Assembly (NCBI RefSeq): GCF_024343615.1
Contig: NZ_RJUB01000159.1
Location: forward strand, 62,001-126,000
DNA length: 64,000 nt
Source of the DNA: Ferruginibacter sp. HRS2-29
GTDB lineage: Bacteria; Bacteroidota; Bacteroidia; Chitinophagales; Chitinophagaceae
Reading direction: 5' to 3'
Shown: positions 8,192 to 17,135 of the stretch, piece by piece
Layout: each line of letters starts with the position of its first letter
Numbering within the stretch: the first letter of the stretch is position 1
The notes under the pieces: model-generated
What the model was told of the DNA's origin: nothing
The model's database searches: none
The model's input: the letters and a program-made list of their open reading frames with translations, nothing else
Program-made: the position numbers and the translations under genes

Positions 8192-9088
8192 ATGAGAAAA
8201 CTTACACTCCTCCTTGTTACATTTCTTGGTTTTTATGGTGCTGAATCGCAGCAATTGCACTTTACCAGTCAATATCTGCAGCACAATGCCATGTACAATC
8301 CCGCAGCAGCAGGTATCGCTAACAAAAACATGGTTGGTATTTCTTATCGGAGCCAATGGTCATCTTTTCCCGGCAATCCGAAAACTTTCATGATCTACAG
8401 TGATTTTGCATTGGAAAAACTAAATGCAGGGGTCGGGGCTTACGCTTACCGCGATGAAACCGGCCCTACCAGCCGCACCGGTATACAGCTGGCATATTCT
8501 TATCATATCAAATCCCGAAACGAAAAGAATAAATTCGGCCTCGGGCTCGAATTGAGGGGGTTGCAATATGCCATCGACAAAAGCAAATTGAATGCTTCAC
8601 TTGGCAATGATCCTTTGCTGGCAGGTTCTTCCAACAAATTAGGGATCGATGCAGGCGCCGGTGCTTATTTTACCAATGGAAAATTAAGCGTGGGTGCCGC
8701 AGTAAGCCAGCTGATACAATCCAAACTGGAACTGTCGAATATCCCCAATGCCAAAGAAAGTGGCAAACTATACCGTCATTATAATTTCACCGCCAATTAC
8801 AAATGGCAGACAGGCGATGATATTTACCTGATCCCCAATGCGATGGTGAGGTTGATAGAACATGCACCCAGCGAATATGAATTTGGAATGCTGGCCAATT
8901 ACCAGGACAAACTATGGTGGGGCCTTGGTTGGAGAATCGACCAGTTCTGGACACTACAGGCCGGCTTCCGTATCCTTGATAAGGTTGCACTTACTTACAG
9001 TTACGATTATTACAATACACCGATCAATGTGTTTACAGCAGGTTCGGGTGCCCATGAGATCGGGATGAGGTTCGATTTTAAAAAATAG
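8192..9088 (+). CDS. PorP/SprF family T9SS outer-membrane protein
   Basis: The product has 298 residues with a signal peptide cleaved near residue 19 (GAESQ). The mature start QLHFTSQYLQHNAMYNPAAAG is the classic PorP/SprF opening, followed by YRSQWSSFPGNPKT. The rest is alternating beta strands ending in an aromatic-rich GMRFDFKK, as expected of an outer-membrane barrel. PorP/SprF proteins help secrete or anchor adhesins with type B T9SS C-termini, and one such adhesin lies 440 bp downstream. Confidence 0.92.
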   Translation: MRKLTLLLVTFLGFYGAESQQLHFTSQYLQHNAMYNPAAAGIANKNMVGISYRSQWSSFPGNPKTFMIYSDFALEKLNAGVGAYAYRDETGPTSRTGIQLAYSYHIKSRNEKNKFGLGLELRGLQYAIDKSKLNASLGNDPLLAGSSNKLGIDAGAGAYFTNGKLSVGAAVSQLIQSKLELSNIPNAKESGKLYRHYNFTANYKWQTGDDIYLIPNAMVRLIEHAPSEYEFGMLANYQDKLWWGLGWRIDQFWTLQAGFRILDKVALTYSYDYYNTPINVFTAGSGAHEIGMRFDFKK

Positions 9089-9152
9089 TCCGGCTATATA
9101 GCCAGGTATTTTGAGCAGTTGTTTTTACAGTCACGTTATCACAACAAGCAAC

Positions 9153-9497
9153 ATGGGTACTGAAAAAAAGTATAAGACATTCCGGAGCTTTTATCCCTAT
9201 TACCTTACCGAGCATGCCGATAGCAGCAACCGCCGGTTGCACTTCATCGGAACAGCTTTGCTGATAGGGTGCCTGATCACCGGGATCGTTACGGGAAAAT
9301 GGTGGTGGTTTGCTGCCATACCGGTAGTGGGATATGGGTTTGCATGGGTCGGTCATTTTTTTATAGAAAAAAACAAACCGGCAACATTCACTTATCCTTT
9401 GTACAGCCTTGCTTCAGATTTTGTGATGTTCTGGCATACGCTCACCGGCCAGGTAGGCCGGCGCCTGGAAGACGCGAAAAAAACAGTTACCCAATAA
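9153..9497 (+). CDS. Mpo1-like (DUF962) membrane protein
   Basis: From the ATG at 9153 the product has 114 residues. YKTFRSFYPYYLTEHADSSNRRLHFIGT is the family's start, with the conserved H/E/H pattern. Two closely spaced helices follow (about 32-66), then VGHFFIEKNKPATF and a late WH. The yeast relative Mpo1 is an Fe-dependent dioxygenase of 2-hydroxy fatty acids. A related role in membrane lipid turnover is plausible but not shown. The longer frame from 9111 adds residues unlike the family. Confidence 0.85.
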   Translation: MGTEKKYKTFRSFYPYYLTEHADSSNRRLHFIGTALLIGCLITGIVTGKWWWFAAIPVVGYGFAWVGHFFIEKNKPATFTYPLYSLASDFVMFWHTLTGQVGRRLEDAKKTVTQ

Positions 9498-9530
9498 AAT
9501 AGCACAATACTAATTCTTAAACAACAAAAT

Positions 9531-12365
9531 ATGCATTCAGGAATTACCAAAAAAAGCTCCTTAACGTTCACTTTGAAAGCGGGTGGCAAGCAGTTACTGT
9601 TGATGTTTATTACCTTGCTTACCGGTTTCGCCGCTCTTGCGCAGCCGGCCAATGATAACCCGTGCAGCGCTGCAGTGCTTCCTGTATCCACCGCGTGTGT
9701 GAATACAGCTTCTACCAATGTAAATGCAACGGGTACCACCGGGGTTCCTGATCCCGATTGTGCGGATTACAACGGCGCCGATGTATGGTTCTCTTTTGTA
9801 GTACCAGCCGGAGGCTCTGTAACTATCAACACTACTGCCGGTACACTTACCGATGCAGGTATGGAAGCTTATAGCGGCACCTGCAATGCTCTCGTTCCTA
9901 TTGAATGTGATGACGATGACGGCCCGGGGCTGATGCCCAAGTTGGTGCTCACCGGCCTTACACCGGGCAATACCATCTGGGTGCGCCTTTGGGCATACGG
10001 CGGCGATGATGAAGGTACGTTCAGCATTTGTGTTACATTGCCCCCTCCACCACCTACGAATATTTCGCCTTGTACTGCAACAGAAGTGATCCCCGGCAAT
10101 ACCTGCAGCTATACTACGTATACCAATCTCAATGCCCCGGGTTTTCCTGGCGCCCCTGCCCCGGGTTGTGCCGGTTATTCAGGCGGCGATGTATGGTTTA
10201 AAGTAACGGTTCCATGTGGCGGAAGATTGATCTTCGATACACAGGAAGGCGACCTTACCGATGGTGGTATGGCCATTTACAGTGGTACCTGCGGTGCACT
10301 TACATTGATCGAATGCAGCGATGATGACAGCCCGAACGGCGGTTTCCTGATGCCTTATATCACAGCCAGTAACCTCACCGCCGGAAGCACTATCTGGATA
10401 AGGGTTTGGGAATATAATAATGACAATAACGGAACCTTCGGATTGTGCGTATCCATTCCGCCGCCGCCAGGCCCGGCAGGAACCTGCTCTACCGCATTGC
10501 CTTTCTGTACCAGCAACGTTTATACATTCCCGAATACAACCAATCAGCCTTCCATAGGCAGCAACGGCATATATGGTTGTCTGGATGAAACACCCAACCC
10601 GGTGTGGTATTACATGCAGGTGCAATCACCTGGAGATATCACCATAGGCATCAGCCAGGTGGATCTCAATGGAAACCTGATCGATGTCGATTTTGCACTG
10701 TGGGGGCCTTTCCCAACATTAAATGCCTCCTGCGGAGGATTGTCAGCTGCTAATAACATCAGTTGCAGCTTCTCTCCCGATGCCGAAGAAACCGCACAGA
10801 TCAACAACGCACAAATAGGAGAGTTCTATGTCATGCTATTGACGAACTACGAAAATGAACCCGGGTTCATCACCTTCCAGCAGACAGGTGGAACGGGTAC
10901 CAGCAACTGCGATATCATCTGTACACTTACCGCTGCCAACAGCGGCCCGGTATGCGGTGGCGGAACGATCAACCTGACCGCATCTACCGTTGCGAACGCG
11001 ACTTACCTGTGGACGGGGCCAAACTGCTGGAGTTCCACTGCGCAAAACCCGACCAACGTTCCGGTACCAACAGCTCCGGGCACGTATGTCTACACTGTTA
11101 CAGCAACCACTCCTTCAGGTACATCCTGCTCTGCTACCACTACGGTAACGGTAACCGCTTCCCCTGCATTGGGTGCTGATAAATCGGTAACTGCCTGTGC
11201 CGGTACTACAGTAAATCTTACTACGCAGTTCACCACTACCAATCTTACCACCGCGTGGACATTAAACGGAGTTGCGATAGCAAATCCTGCAGCAGTAAAT
11301 GTTTCCGGCATCTATCAATTGATCGGTACAAACGCAGGCGGCTGTAAGGATACCGCTTTGGTAACTGTTGTGATCGATACAGTAAATTTTGTGGTAGCAT
11401 CTGTAAACGCTAATTGCAGCGGCAACGGAACCATCACAGTATCTGCTCCAGGCGGCATCGGTCCGTTCACTTATAATATCAATACCAATCCTGGTGTGTT
11501 CCAGGCTGGTACTACCTTCAGCGCACCGCAGGGAAGTTATACCATCATTACAAAAGATGCGCAGGGTTGTACTACATCCAAACCGGTTACGGTGGCATTT
11601 ACCAACGACCTGAGTATTGCTGCTCCGCAGGATGTGGTGATCTGTAATGGCCAGTCGGTAACGCTTACCAGTACGAGCACCAGCAGCAGTGCTACTTACA
11701 GCTGGTCACCTTCGGCAGGATTAAGCAGCGCGACCGTATTGAGCCCTGTGGCCAATCCAACGCGTACAACGCTGTACACCCTTACCGCTACACTTGGTAG
11801 CTGTACCCGCACCGATGATGTATTGGTAACTGTAAATGCCGGTATCAATGTAAATGCCGGGCCAGACCTGGTGCTTGTTTCCGGGGATAAGGGACAGCTG
11901 CAGGCCAGCGTGGATGGCCCGGTCAGTACCATACTCTGGTCGCCAACTACAGGTTTGAGCGCATCCAATATTCTCGCTCCTGAAATAGGGCCTTTGACCA
12001 CAGCAGGTACATTCCCGTATACCATTACCGTCCGCAATGCGCTGGGCTGTACTTCCTCCGACCAGGCTTTGGTAACGGTAGTGCCATATTGTATCAAGGT
12101 GAAGAATGCCTTCACGCCTAACGGCGATGGCAACAACGACCTCTGGCAGATCTACGACGATTATGGTTGCCTGAAAAACGTGACCGTGCACATCTTCAAC
12201 CGTTATGGTAACAAGGTATACGAATCACGCGATTACCGCAACAACTGGGATGGCCGTTACAAGGGCAAATCATTGCCGGATGCTACATATTATGCGGTGA
12301 TCGATTTCACGCTGATCAATGGTAAATTAGTGACCATTAAATCGGATGTGACGATACTGCGATAA
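9531..12365 (+). CDS. Large T9SS-secreted surface protein with type B C-terminal domain
   Basis: The product has 944 residues with an N-terminal signal region (cleavage near ALAQ, residue 38). Two tandem domains follow, each with a DVWF(S/K)...YSGTCGAL...C(D/S)DDD...W(V/I)R pattern, resembling calcium-binding carbohydrate or pre-peptidase domains (about 40-175 and 178-310). A third related unit contains CLDETPNPVWYYM. Thr/Ser/Gly-rich Ig-like repeats cover about 465-850. The end is the gliding-motility (CHU_C) sorting domain: NAFTPNGDGNNDLW, IFNRYGNKVYES, NNWDGRYKG, PDATYYAVIDF. It should be exported by T9SS and displayed as an adhesin. A terminator follows. Confidence 0.93.
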   Translation: MHSGITKKSSLTFTLKAGGKQLLLMFITLLTGFAALAQPANDNPCSAAVLPVSTACVNTASTNVNATGTTGVPDPDCADYNGADVWFSFVVPAGGSVTINTTAGTLTDAGMEAYSGTCNALVPIECDDDDGPGLMPKLVLTGLTPGNTIWVRLWAYGGDDEGTFSICVTLPPPPPTNISPCTATEVIPGNTCSYTTYTNLNAPGFPGAPAPGCAGYSGGDVWFKVTVPCGGRLIFDTQEGDLTDGGMAIYSGTCGALTLIECSDDDSPNGGFLMPYITASNLTAGSTIWIRVWEYNNDNNGTFGLCVSIPPPPGPAGTCSTALPFCTSNVYTFPNTTNQPSIGSNGIYGCLDETPNPVWYYMQVQSPGDITIGISQVDLNGNLIDVDFALWGPFPTLNASCGGLSAANNISCSFSPDAEETAQINNAQIGEFYVMLLTNYENEPGFITFQQTGGTGTSNCDIICTLTAANSGPVCGGGTINLTASTVANATYLWTGPNCWSSTAQNPTNVPVPTAPGTYVYTVTATTPSGTSCSATTTVTVTASPALGADKSVTACAGTTVNLTTQFTTTNLTTAWTLNGVAIANPAAVNVSGIYQLIGTNAGGCKDTALVTVVIDTVNFVVASVNANCSGNGTITVSAPGGIGPFTYNINTNPGVFQAGTTFSAPQGSYTIITKDAQGCTTSKPVTVAFTNDLSIAAPQDVVICNGQSVTLTSTSTSSSATYSWSPSAGLSSATVLSPVANPTRTTLYTLTATLGSCTRTDDVLVTVNAGINVNAGPDLVLVSGDKGQLQASVDGPVSTILWSPTTGLSASNILAPEIGPLTTAGTFPYTITVRNALGCTSSDQALVTVVPYCIKVKNAFTPNGDGNNDLWQIYDDYGCLKNVTVHIFNRYGNKVYESRDYRNNWDGRYKGKSLPDATYYAVIDFTLINGKLVTIKSDVTILR

Positions 12366-12385
12366 TATTTATCGAATATTTTTAT

Positions 12386-12415
12386 AAAACGCCTTCCTTC
12401 GGGGAGGCGTTTTTG
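12386..12415 (+). terminator. Rho-independent terminator after the T9SS adhesin
   Basis: AAAACGCC-TCC and GGG-GGCGTTTT form a stem closed by a TTCG tetraloop and followed by T residues, 20 nt after the stop codon. Confidence 0.88.
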
Positions 12416-12490
12416 TTTGTATCCAAACGCTTTAATTCCTTCACATGAGGTTGTGTTGTTTATCATGGCCTTCGTGAAGTGTGAAGGTTT

Positions 12491-12665
12491 CAACACTCCA
12501 CGCCCGTTGGGGCGAGCGTTTGTCCCCACAGTACTGTGGGGACTGCACCTGGCAGTTTTGATTTTGATACCGCTTCGCGATCAAAATCAAATTTTGCCTG
12601 CGGCAAAAGCCTGCCAGCTGAGGCCGCTCTGCAAACATTGATAGCTTGTGCGTAGGGAAATACGT
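12491..12665 (+). mobile_element. MITE-like repeat copy A
   Basis: A GC-rich element of about 170 bp runs from ACACTCCACG to GCAAACATTGATAG and CGTAGGGAAATACG, with internal hairpins such as CCCCACAGTACTGTGGGG. A second copy in reverse orientation lies 46 bp downstream and a third at 25597-25757. No coding capacity was recognised. Confidence 0.65.
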
Positions 12666-12711
12666 CTACAATGTCTTCCTGTTATCGTTATTTTCATTTT
12701 TAGTTAGTCCT

Positions 12712-12885
12712 TCCGCCGTACTTCCCTTTTTAAAACTATCAATGTTTGCAGAGCCGCCTTATCCGGTGGGGTTTCGCCGAAGGCGAAATTTGTACCGGAT
12801 GCGCAGCATTATCCGGGACAAAACCAGCGGATACAGCGGTGGCGCAAACAATCGCCCCAACGGGCGTGGAGTATTAAAAACTTTT
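12712..12885 (-). mobile_element. MITE-like repeat copy A-prime (inverted)
   Basis: It begins CCGCCGTACTTCCCT and CTATCAATGTTTGCAGAG and ends GGCGCAAACAATCG...CGGGCGTGGAGTATT, the reverse complement of the end-motifs of copy A and copy B. Together A and A-prime fill most of the 613-bp gap 12366-12978, where no gene is supported. Confidence 0.65.
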
Positions 12886-12978
12886 AAGAGCGAGGACTAA
12901 TGAATAAAAAAAATAACTTCAAATTGCTTTATTCTTAAGTAAGGAACGAGACAATTATTTATCAGTTAATTTTAAGGT

Positions 12979-13308
12979 ATGAATATTGAGTCACTAAGAG
13001 AATACGCCCTGCAAAAAGAAGAAGTAACCGAAGGCTTCCCCTTCGGCGAAACCACGCTGGTATTTAAAGTGAAAGGAAAAGTGTTCCTGCTCACTTCGCT
13101 GGATGCCTCACCGCTGCGGTTCAACCTCAAGTGCGACCCCGACAAAGCGATCGAGCTCCGCGAAGAATACCCGGAGAATATTTTGCCCGGCTTTCATATG
13201 AACAAAAAACACTGGAACACCGTCATCGCCGATGGTTCCATCAAAGACAGGCTGATAAAAGAAATGGTAGACGAAAGCTATCGATTGGTCAATAAGAAGA
13301 AAAAATAA
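12979..13308 (+). CDS. MmcQ/YjbR (DUF419) family protein
   Basis: The product has 109 residues, within the family range of about 110-120. It shows the YjbR pattern: an N-terminal helix with a TEGFPFGETTLVFKV stretch, then FLLTSLDASPLRFNLKCDP, GFHMNKKHWNTV and a C-terminal helix ending DESYRLV. Members have a CyaY-like fold and are described as possible double-wing DNA-binding proteins. No function is established. It stands alone between repeat-filled gaps. Confidence 0.88.
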   Translation: MNIESLREYALQKEEVTEGFPFGETTLVFKVKGKVFLLTSLDASPLRFNLKCDPDKAIELREEYPENILPGFHMNKKHWNTVIADGSIKDRLIKEMVDESYRLVNKKKK

Positions 13309-13314
13309 TCATCT

Positions 13315-13413
13315 CGTCTGTCAGCCTGGATAATCATCTCGTCTGTCAGCCTGAATAATCTAAGTCTGTCAGCCTGAGCTGAGTTTACCCTGAGGAAGCG
13401 AAGGGTCGAAGGC
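13315..13413. repeat. GTCTGTCAGCCTGA tandem words plus GTCGAAGG palindrome fragment
   Basis: Three copies of (C/G)TCTGTCAGCCTG(A/G) are followed by TGAGCTGAGTTTACCCTGAGG and GGGTCGAAGGC. This is a member of the AGCCTGAGCTTGTCGAAGG repeat family seen at six other places in the window. Confidence 0.8.
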
Positions 13414-13433
13414 TATTTTAGAAAAAAGAAAAT

Positions 13434-14039
13434 ATGAGAAATAACCTGGTCATCATAGTATTAATCCTGCTGGTAGCATTCGCCTTTTATTTCCTCGGAA
13501 AAAAGAACGGCAGCAACATCACCAAAACCGATGTAGTGCACAACGTGGAAATGATCAAAGAGATAGCCGAACTGAGCGCCCTCGATGTGTACGGTACCAC
13601 CCAGCTCACCATGACCAACCGCGGCGACAACCCCGGCATGTGGAGCAAATTTAAAAACTACTTCGCCGAAAGCACCCTCCGCCTGGCCATCCCCTACGAA
13701 GCCAAATACGGCGTAGACATGACCAACCAAAAAGTGGAGATCAATACCAAAGCCGGCACCGCCATCATCTACCTGCCCGAATGTAAACTACTAAGCCTCC
13801 AACTCAAACTCGACAAAGTAGATGCCATCACCAAAACCGGTGTGCTCAATACCATTACCGTAGACGAATACATTAAAGCCCAAAAGCAGCTATACGAAGA
13901 AGCCAATAAAACCCTGGTGAACAATCCCAACGCCATCAAACTGGCAAAAGATCATATACGGGTGATATTGGAGAAGTATTATAAGCCGATGGGGTTGAAG
14001 GTGGAGTTGGTGTTTTGGGGGAAAGCTACGCTACAATGA
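13434..14039 (+). CDS. DUF4230 domain protein, membrane-anchored
   Basis: The product has 201 residues. One N-terminal membrane helix (about 4-22) is followed by a soluble domain that matches DUF4230: VEMIKEIAELSALDVYGTTQLT, then YEAKYGVDM, a VEINTKAGTAIIYLPECKLLSLQL strand pair, and a helical C-terminus ending LGLKVELVF-like. The function of this family is unknown. Orientation suggests the bulk of the protein is outside the cytoplasm. Confidence 0.82.
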   Translation: MRNNLVIIVLILLVAFAFYFLGKKNGSNITKTDVVHNVEMIKEIAELSALDVYGTTQLTMTNRGDNPGMWSKFKNYFAESTLRLAIPYEAKYGVDMTNQKVEINTKAGTAIIYLPECKLLSLQLKLDKVDAITKTGVLNTITVDEYIKAQKQLYEEANKTLVNNPNAIKLAKDHIRVILEKYYKPMGLKVELVFWGKATLQ

Positions 14040-14394
14040 TGTACCCTGACGCGTTGGCTTCGGGGCTGCGCCGCGTTGCGGGCAGGAGAACGGAACGCGG
14101 TTTTTTATGATGGTGATGATTTTACCATGGATAAAAGATGCTACGTTTCTGATGGCAATTGATTTGGTTTAAAAATTACTGCTGACGTTGAGGCATTGGC
14201 GTTGTGACAGAAATAGAATTCCTTCTGCCTAGCTAACTGAAGCTAAATTTGTAAATAAAAGTTGATGATTTGCACATCGCCAAATTAATAACTTCCTGCT
14301 GGATATGAAGCCAAAGTGAAAAAAAACTTGAAACACTGCTTCGGTCCGCCCATTTTGGCAAACCCCATGTTGTGTGTTAGAGCTTATTTGAAGG
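14040..14394. other. Non-coding left flank of the R-M cassette
   Basis: This 355-bp stretch has no supported gene. It starts GC-rich (CGCGTTGGCTTCGGGGCTGCGCCGCG) and becomes AT-rich. It ends with GCAAACCCCATGTTGT (14358-14373), which recurs in the same orientation on the other side of the cassette at 16948-16963. Confidence 0.6.
14358..14373 (+). repeat. 16-bp direct repeat, left copy
   Basis: GCAAACCCCATGTTGT is identical to 16948-16963. The two copies bracket the methyltransferase and its upstream partner, 2.6 kb apart. Confidence 0.8.
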
Positions 14395-16164
14395 CTAAAC
14401 AAACATGGTTGTTTGTCCACTCACTGCCGGTCTTAATTGGTCAATGAAAGAATTCCAATTGTCAATTGAAGCATTCAAAGAATACTGCGTATTAAGTTTT
14501 TCAATTTCGTATTGTAGTTTGTCAAGCGATAATTGGTTACTCAATTTGCTAAGGTCAATACGCATAAGTACATCCTTTGTAAATGTTCTTTTTGCGTCTG
14601 GAAATGTTACTGATTGAAGGAGTTCTTTTGTCTGTTGAGAGTTTAATAAAATTAGTGTATAAACGGCATAGTCAAGTTTGTCAAAGCCAAGCATATAGCA
14701 AGTGTCGTCAAGCATCAACGGTTTCTTTTTATCCGGCAAGACTAAAGTAAAGTGATATGTTTTGTATAAACCTGAAATAACTACTTTGAAAGGTTTGAAG
14801 GAATAGTCACCAATACCAAATATTGAAAAAGAAGGCTTGCCTTTGTAGATGCTTGATTTTCTTGCGTCGAAAGAACTTTGGTGATTAAGCAGATACTGAT
14901 ATGTTTTTGGATAAGCACTTCTAATATATGAAGTCTCTTGACCAACTTTTCTCTGCGTAACAATTGTGTATTTTCTTGACTTTTTTACAATACTATTTTT
15001 CAAGTCTGAACTTTTAAGAATACCATAGACCAAGTCGCTTTCTAGTTCGGTTTCTTCATTTAGCGAATTCAAGTAATGGCCATTCACTTTGTCAAATTCC
15101 ATAATAGTAGAACAATCATGTTTCAATCCTTGCCGCCACTCAAAAGGGCAGTCTCCGTCAATATCCTTTGAATGTACATAAGTCTTGATATTGGAAACAA
15201 ATTTTTCTTCGACCCATCCAAAACTTAAAAGAGGTTTTGAATTTTTATAGAAATCAAACTCATTGCATTTAAAAGACGGGGATGCATTAAGTTGACCTAA
15301 AAATAATGCTGCATCTACAGATACGTTGAACTCTTTTTTACTATCTATACAATGCTTTTCTATGTTACCAATTTTATACTTATTCTTCTTTTGGTCGAAG
15401 ATGATATTTTTGATAACTGAGTTTTTAACAAGTAATGCAATATTCCCATTTTGATTCTGAAAGGTTTCAAGCATTATCATGGTTATATATTCAGCTATAT
15501 CAAAATTGCCTTTGCCTGTAATAGAGTCTAAACCATTATGCTTCTTAAAGTTTGATTTGGCAGGAAGATTAGAAGAGTTTAAACCTCCAAGCATTGAATT
15601 TGTAACCCAGGGAGGATTACCAATTACTAAAATATTTTGTCCTGAAACTTCGGAAGCTATTGCTTTAAAGTCGAAATCAAAAACATTGTAATGGCTAATA
15701 AGGATAATTGGTTTATTGGTGCTTGGATTTTCTATATAAAAATCTAGAATTGAAAATTTTGTTTCCCAAACGTATGGTCTGTAAATTTCTATTCCATAAA
15801 CTTTTTTAAGAGTCTTAAATGTTTTAAGAGCAGCAACTATAAAATTTCCCTTACCACATGTTGGTTCAATCACTACATCTGGTTCATTACCCTTTTTTGA
15901 TAAGTATTTCGCAACAGTAATTGCTAAATGAGAATTAGTCTGAAAATCTCCATATTCGGTTCTATCAGGCTCCTTCAAAATGTTGGATGTTGACAATAGT
16001 TTCTCTTTCAATTCTTCAAGATCAGTTGCAGTTTCAAAAAAAGAAGCAATTCCTGAAACTGAATGAAATAAAATGTTGGCATCTGACAAAGAAAGATTAG
16101 CTGTCAGTTTTTGCTCAATAAATTTTCGAGAAATGGGGGATATATATGCTTCAAAAATCTTCAT
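14395..16164 (-). CDS. N6-adenine DNA methyltransferase, probable type II R-M
   Basis: The product has 589 residues. The SAM-binding motif EPTCGKGNFI (about 100-110) and the catalytic NPPW (about 182-185) define a class I N6-adenine methyltransferase. The long C-terminal half (about 280-589) probably recognises the DNA target. Base composition is clearly more AT-rich than the flanking core genes, which points to horizontal transfer. The 161-residue gene 49 bp upstream on the same strand is probably its restriction partner. A Dam-type orphan enzyme is unlikely at this length. Confidence 0.82.
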   Translation of the reverse strand: MKIFEAYISPISRKFIEQKLTANLSLSDANILFHSVSGIASFFETATDLEELKEKLLSTSNILKEPDRTEYGDFQTNSHLAITVAKYLSKKGNEPDVVIEPTCGKGNFIVAALKTFKTLKKVYGIEIYRPYVWETKFSILDFYIENPSTNKPIILISHYNVFDFDFKAIASEVSGQNILVIGNPPWVTNSMLGGLNSSNLPAKSNFKKHNGLDSITGKGNFDIAEYITMIMLETFQNQNGNIALLVKNSVIKNIIFDQKKNKYKIGNIEKHCIDSKKEFNVSVDAALFLGQLNASPSFKCNEFDFYKNSKPLLSFGWVEEKFVSNIKTYVHSKDIDGDCPFEWRQGLKHDCSTIMEFDKVNGHYLNSLNEETELESDLVYGILKSSDLKNSIVKKSRKYTIVTQRKVGQETSYIRSAYPKTYQYLLNHQSSFDARKSSIYKGKPSFSIFGIGDYSFKPFKVVISGLYKTYHFTLVLPDKKKPLMLDDTCYMLGFDKLDYAVYTLILLNSQQTKELLQSVTFPDAKRTFTKDVLMRIDLSKLSNQLSLDKLQYEIEKLNTQYSLNASIDNWNSFIDQLRPAVSGQTTMFV

Positions 16165-16213
16165 GATTGTTGTGGTTGTAAAAATAACGATTTTCGAGAT
16201 GTCTACTATCTTT

Positions 16214-16699
16214 TTAGAAATCCTTTATCATTTCTTTTATGATTTCTACTTTTTTGGCTTCTTTAGCCATATAAATTTCATATGCGTTCTTCATCCCTGC
16301 AAAAAATCCTTTCAAATCCTGTTTCATATCTACTTCTAATGGTCTGCACATTTGGATGACTCCCCAGCCTTGAGCTTCAATAGTAAGACAATTCCAACTT
16401 ATATTTTGAATGGCTATTAAGCCAGAATCTTTGACCATTTTAAGTCCGTCTTCATTTATATTGTAATCCACGAAGATGAAATACAGTTCATTACCTTCTT
16501 CTTGTAACCACTTGATAAGTTTCATCGCAGAAATAATATTGGGCGAATAGTTTTTCTTTGCCAAATTGTTACTTTTTACATTGACGGGTTGGTGAATATT
16601 ATTATTAAGTAAAAAGTCGCCAATTGCTTTTTTAGTCCCTTCTGCAACTGCCCCATGCTTGTGGGCTATTTCTATCTCAATTTGTTTATAAATGTCCAT
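16214..16699 (-). CDS. Candidate restriction endonuclease partner of the methyltransferase
   Basis: The product has 161 residues and no family I can name with certainty. It has an alpha/beta pattern with Asp at about residue 28, then QPVNVKSNN (37-45), then NELYFIFVDYN. This resembles a compact PD-(D/E)xK nuclease core with an NVK in place of the usual ExK. Position supports the call: it is co-directional, 49 bp upstream of a methyltransferase, AT-rich, and inside the same direct repeats. It could instead be a control or specificity protein. Confidence 0.5.
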   Translation of the reverse strand: MDIYKQIEIEIAHKHGAVAEGTKKAIGDFLLNNNIHQPVNVKSNNLAKKNYSPNIISAMKLIKWLQEEGNELYFIFVDYNINEDGLKMVKDSGLIAIQNISWNCLTIEAQGWGVIQMCRPLEVDMKQDLKGFFAGMKNAYEIYMAKEAKKVEIIKEMIKDF

Positions 16700-17135
16700 T
16701 GTAATTTATTGGTGTGTTAAGGTGTAAAATGTGAGGTCATGTTTTAACATCAGAATGCTCAATAGCATGACGCATAACGGGCAGGGGGTGCTGCAGGGCC
16801 GGAATTCATAGCTCGTCCAGCCCAGCTGTTGATTAAAGATATAAAAGTACAGGGTAATAAACAAAAGTCCGGCGATGTTTGTCCAGCCCAGATGAAGCAC
16901 AACAGCGATAAAATGACCAATTGCTCCAATGTCCAGCCGGCCTTGCAGCAAACCCCATGTTGTTGGAGGTTTTAGTCCACCAGTTGTGTCATGGCTGATT
17001 GTTTAATTCTTCTAACATATTTGCCCACTTTTATAGGCCTATCCACTCGTCTAGTAAGTAATACCATTTGTATTTCACTTTACACTATCCACACTTATTG
17101 CCAAAGTGTAAAAGATGCAATGTTAGTGGCAGGCT
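16700..17135. other. Non-coding right flank of the R-M cassette
   Basis: The stretch of 436 bp contains GCATAACGGGCAGGGGG (16768-16784), a GC-rich patch, and the second GCAAACCCCATGTTGT copy (16948-16963). An 81-codon frame on the minus strand here has no family resemblance and covers the repeat, so it is not called. Confidence 0.55.
16948..16963 (+). repeat. 16-bp direct repeat, right copy
   Basis: GCAAACCCCATGTTGT, identical to 14358-14373. It may mark the right end of an inserted cassette. Confidence 0.8.

Noticed and set aside
16706..16951. 81-codon frame on the minus strand
   Set aside because: No family resemblance, low-complexity composition, and it covers the direct-repeat flank.
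14358..16963. Integron cassette with attC sites
   Set aside because: The flanking 16-bp repeats lack the attC core spacing, and no integrase is present. Kept only as direct repeats.
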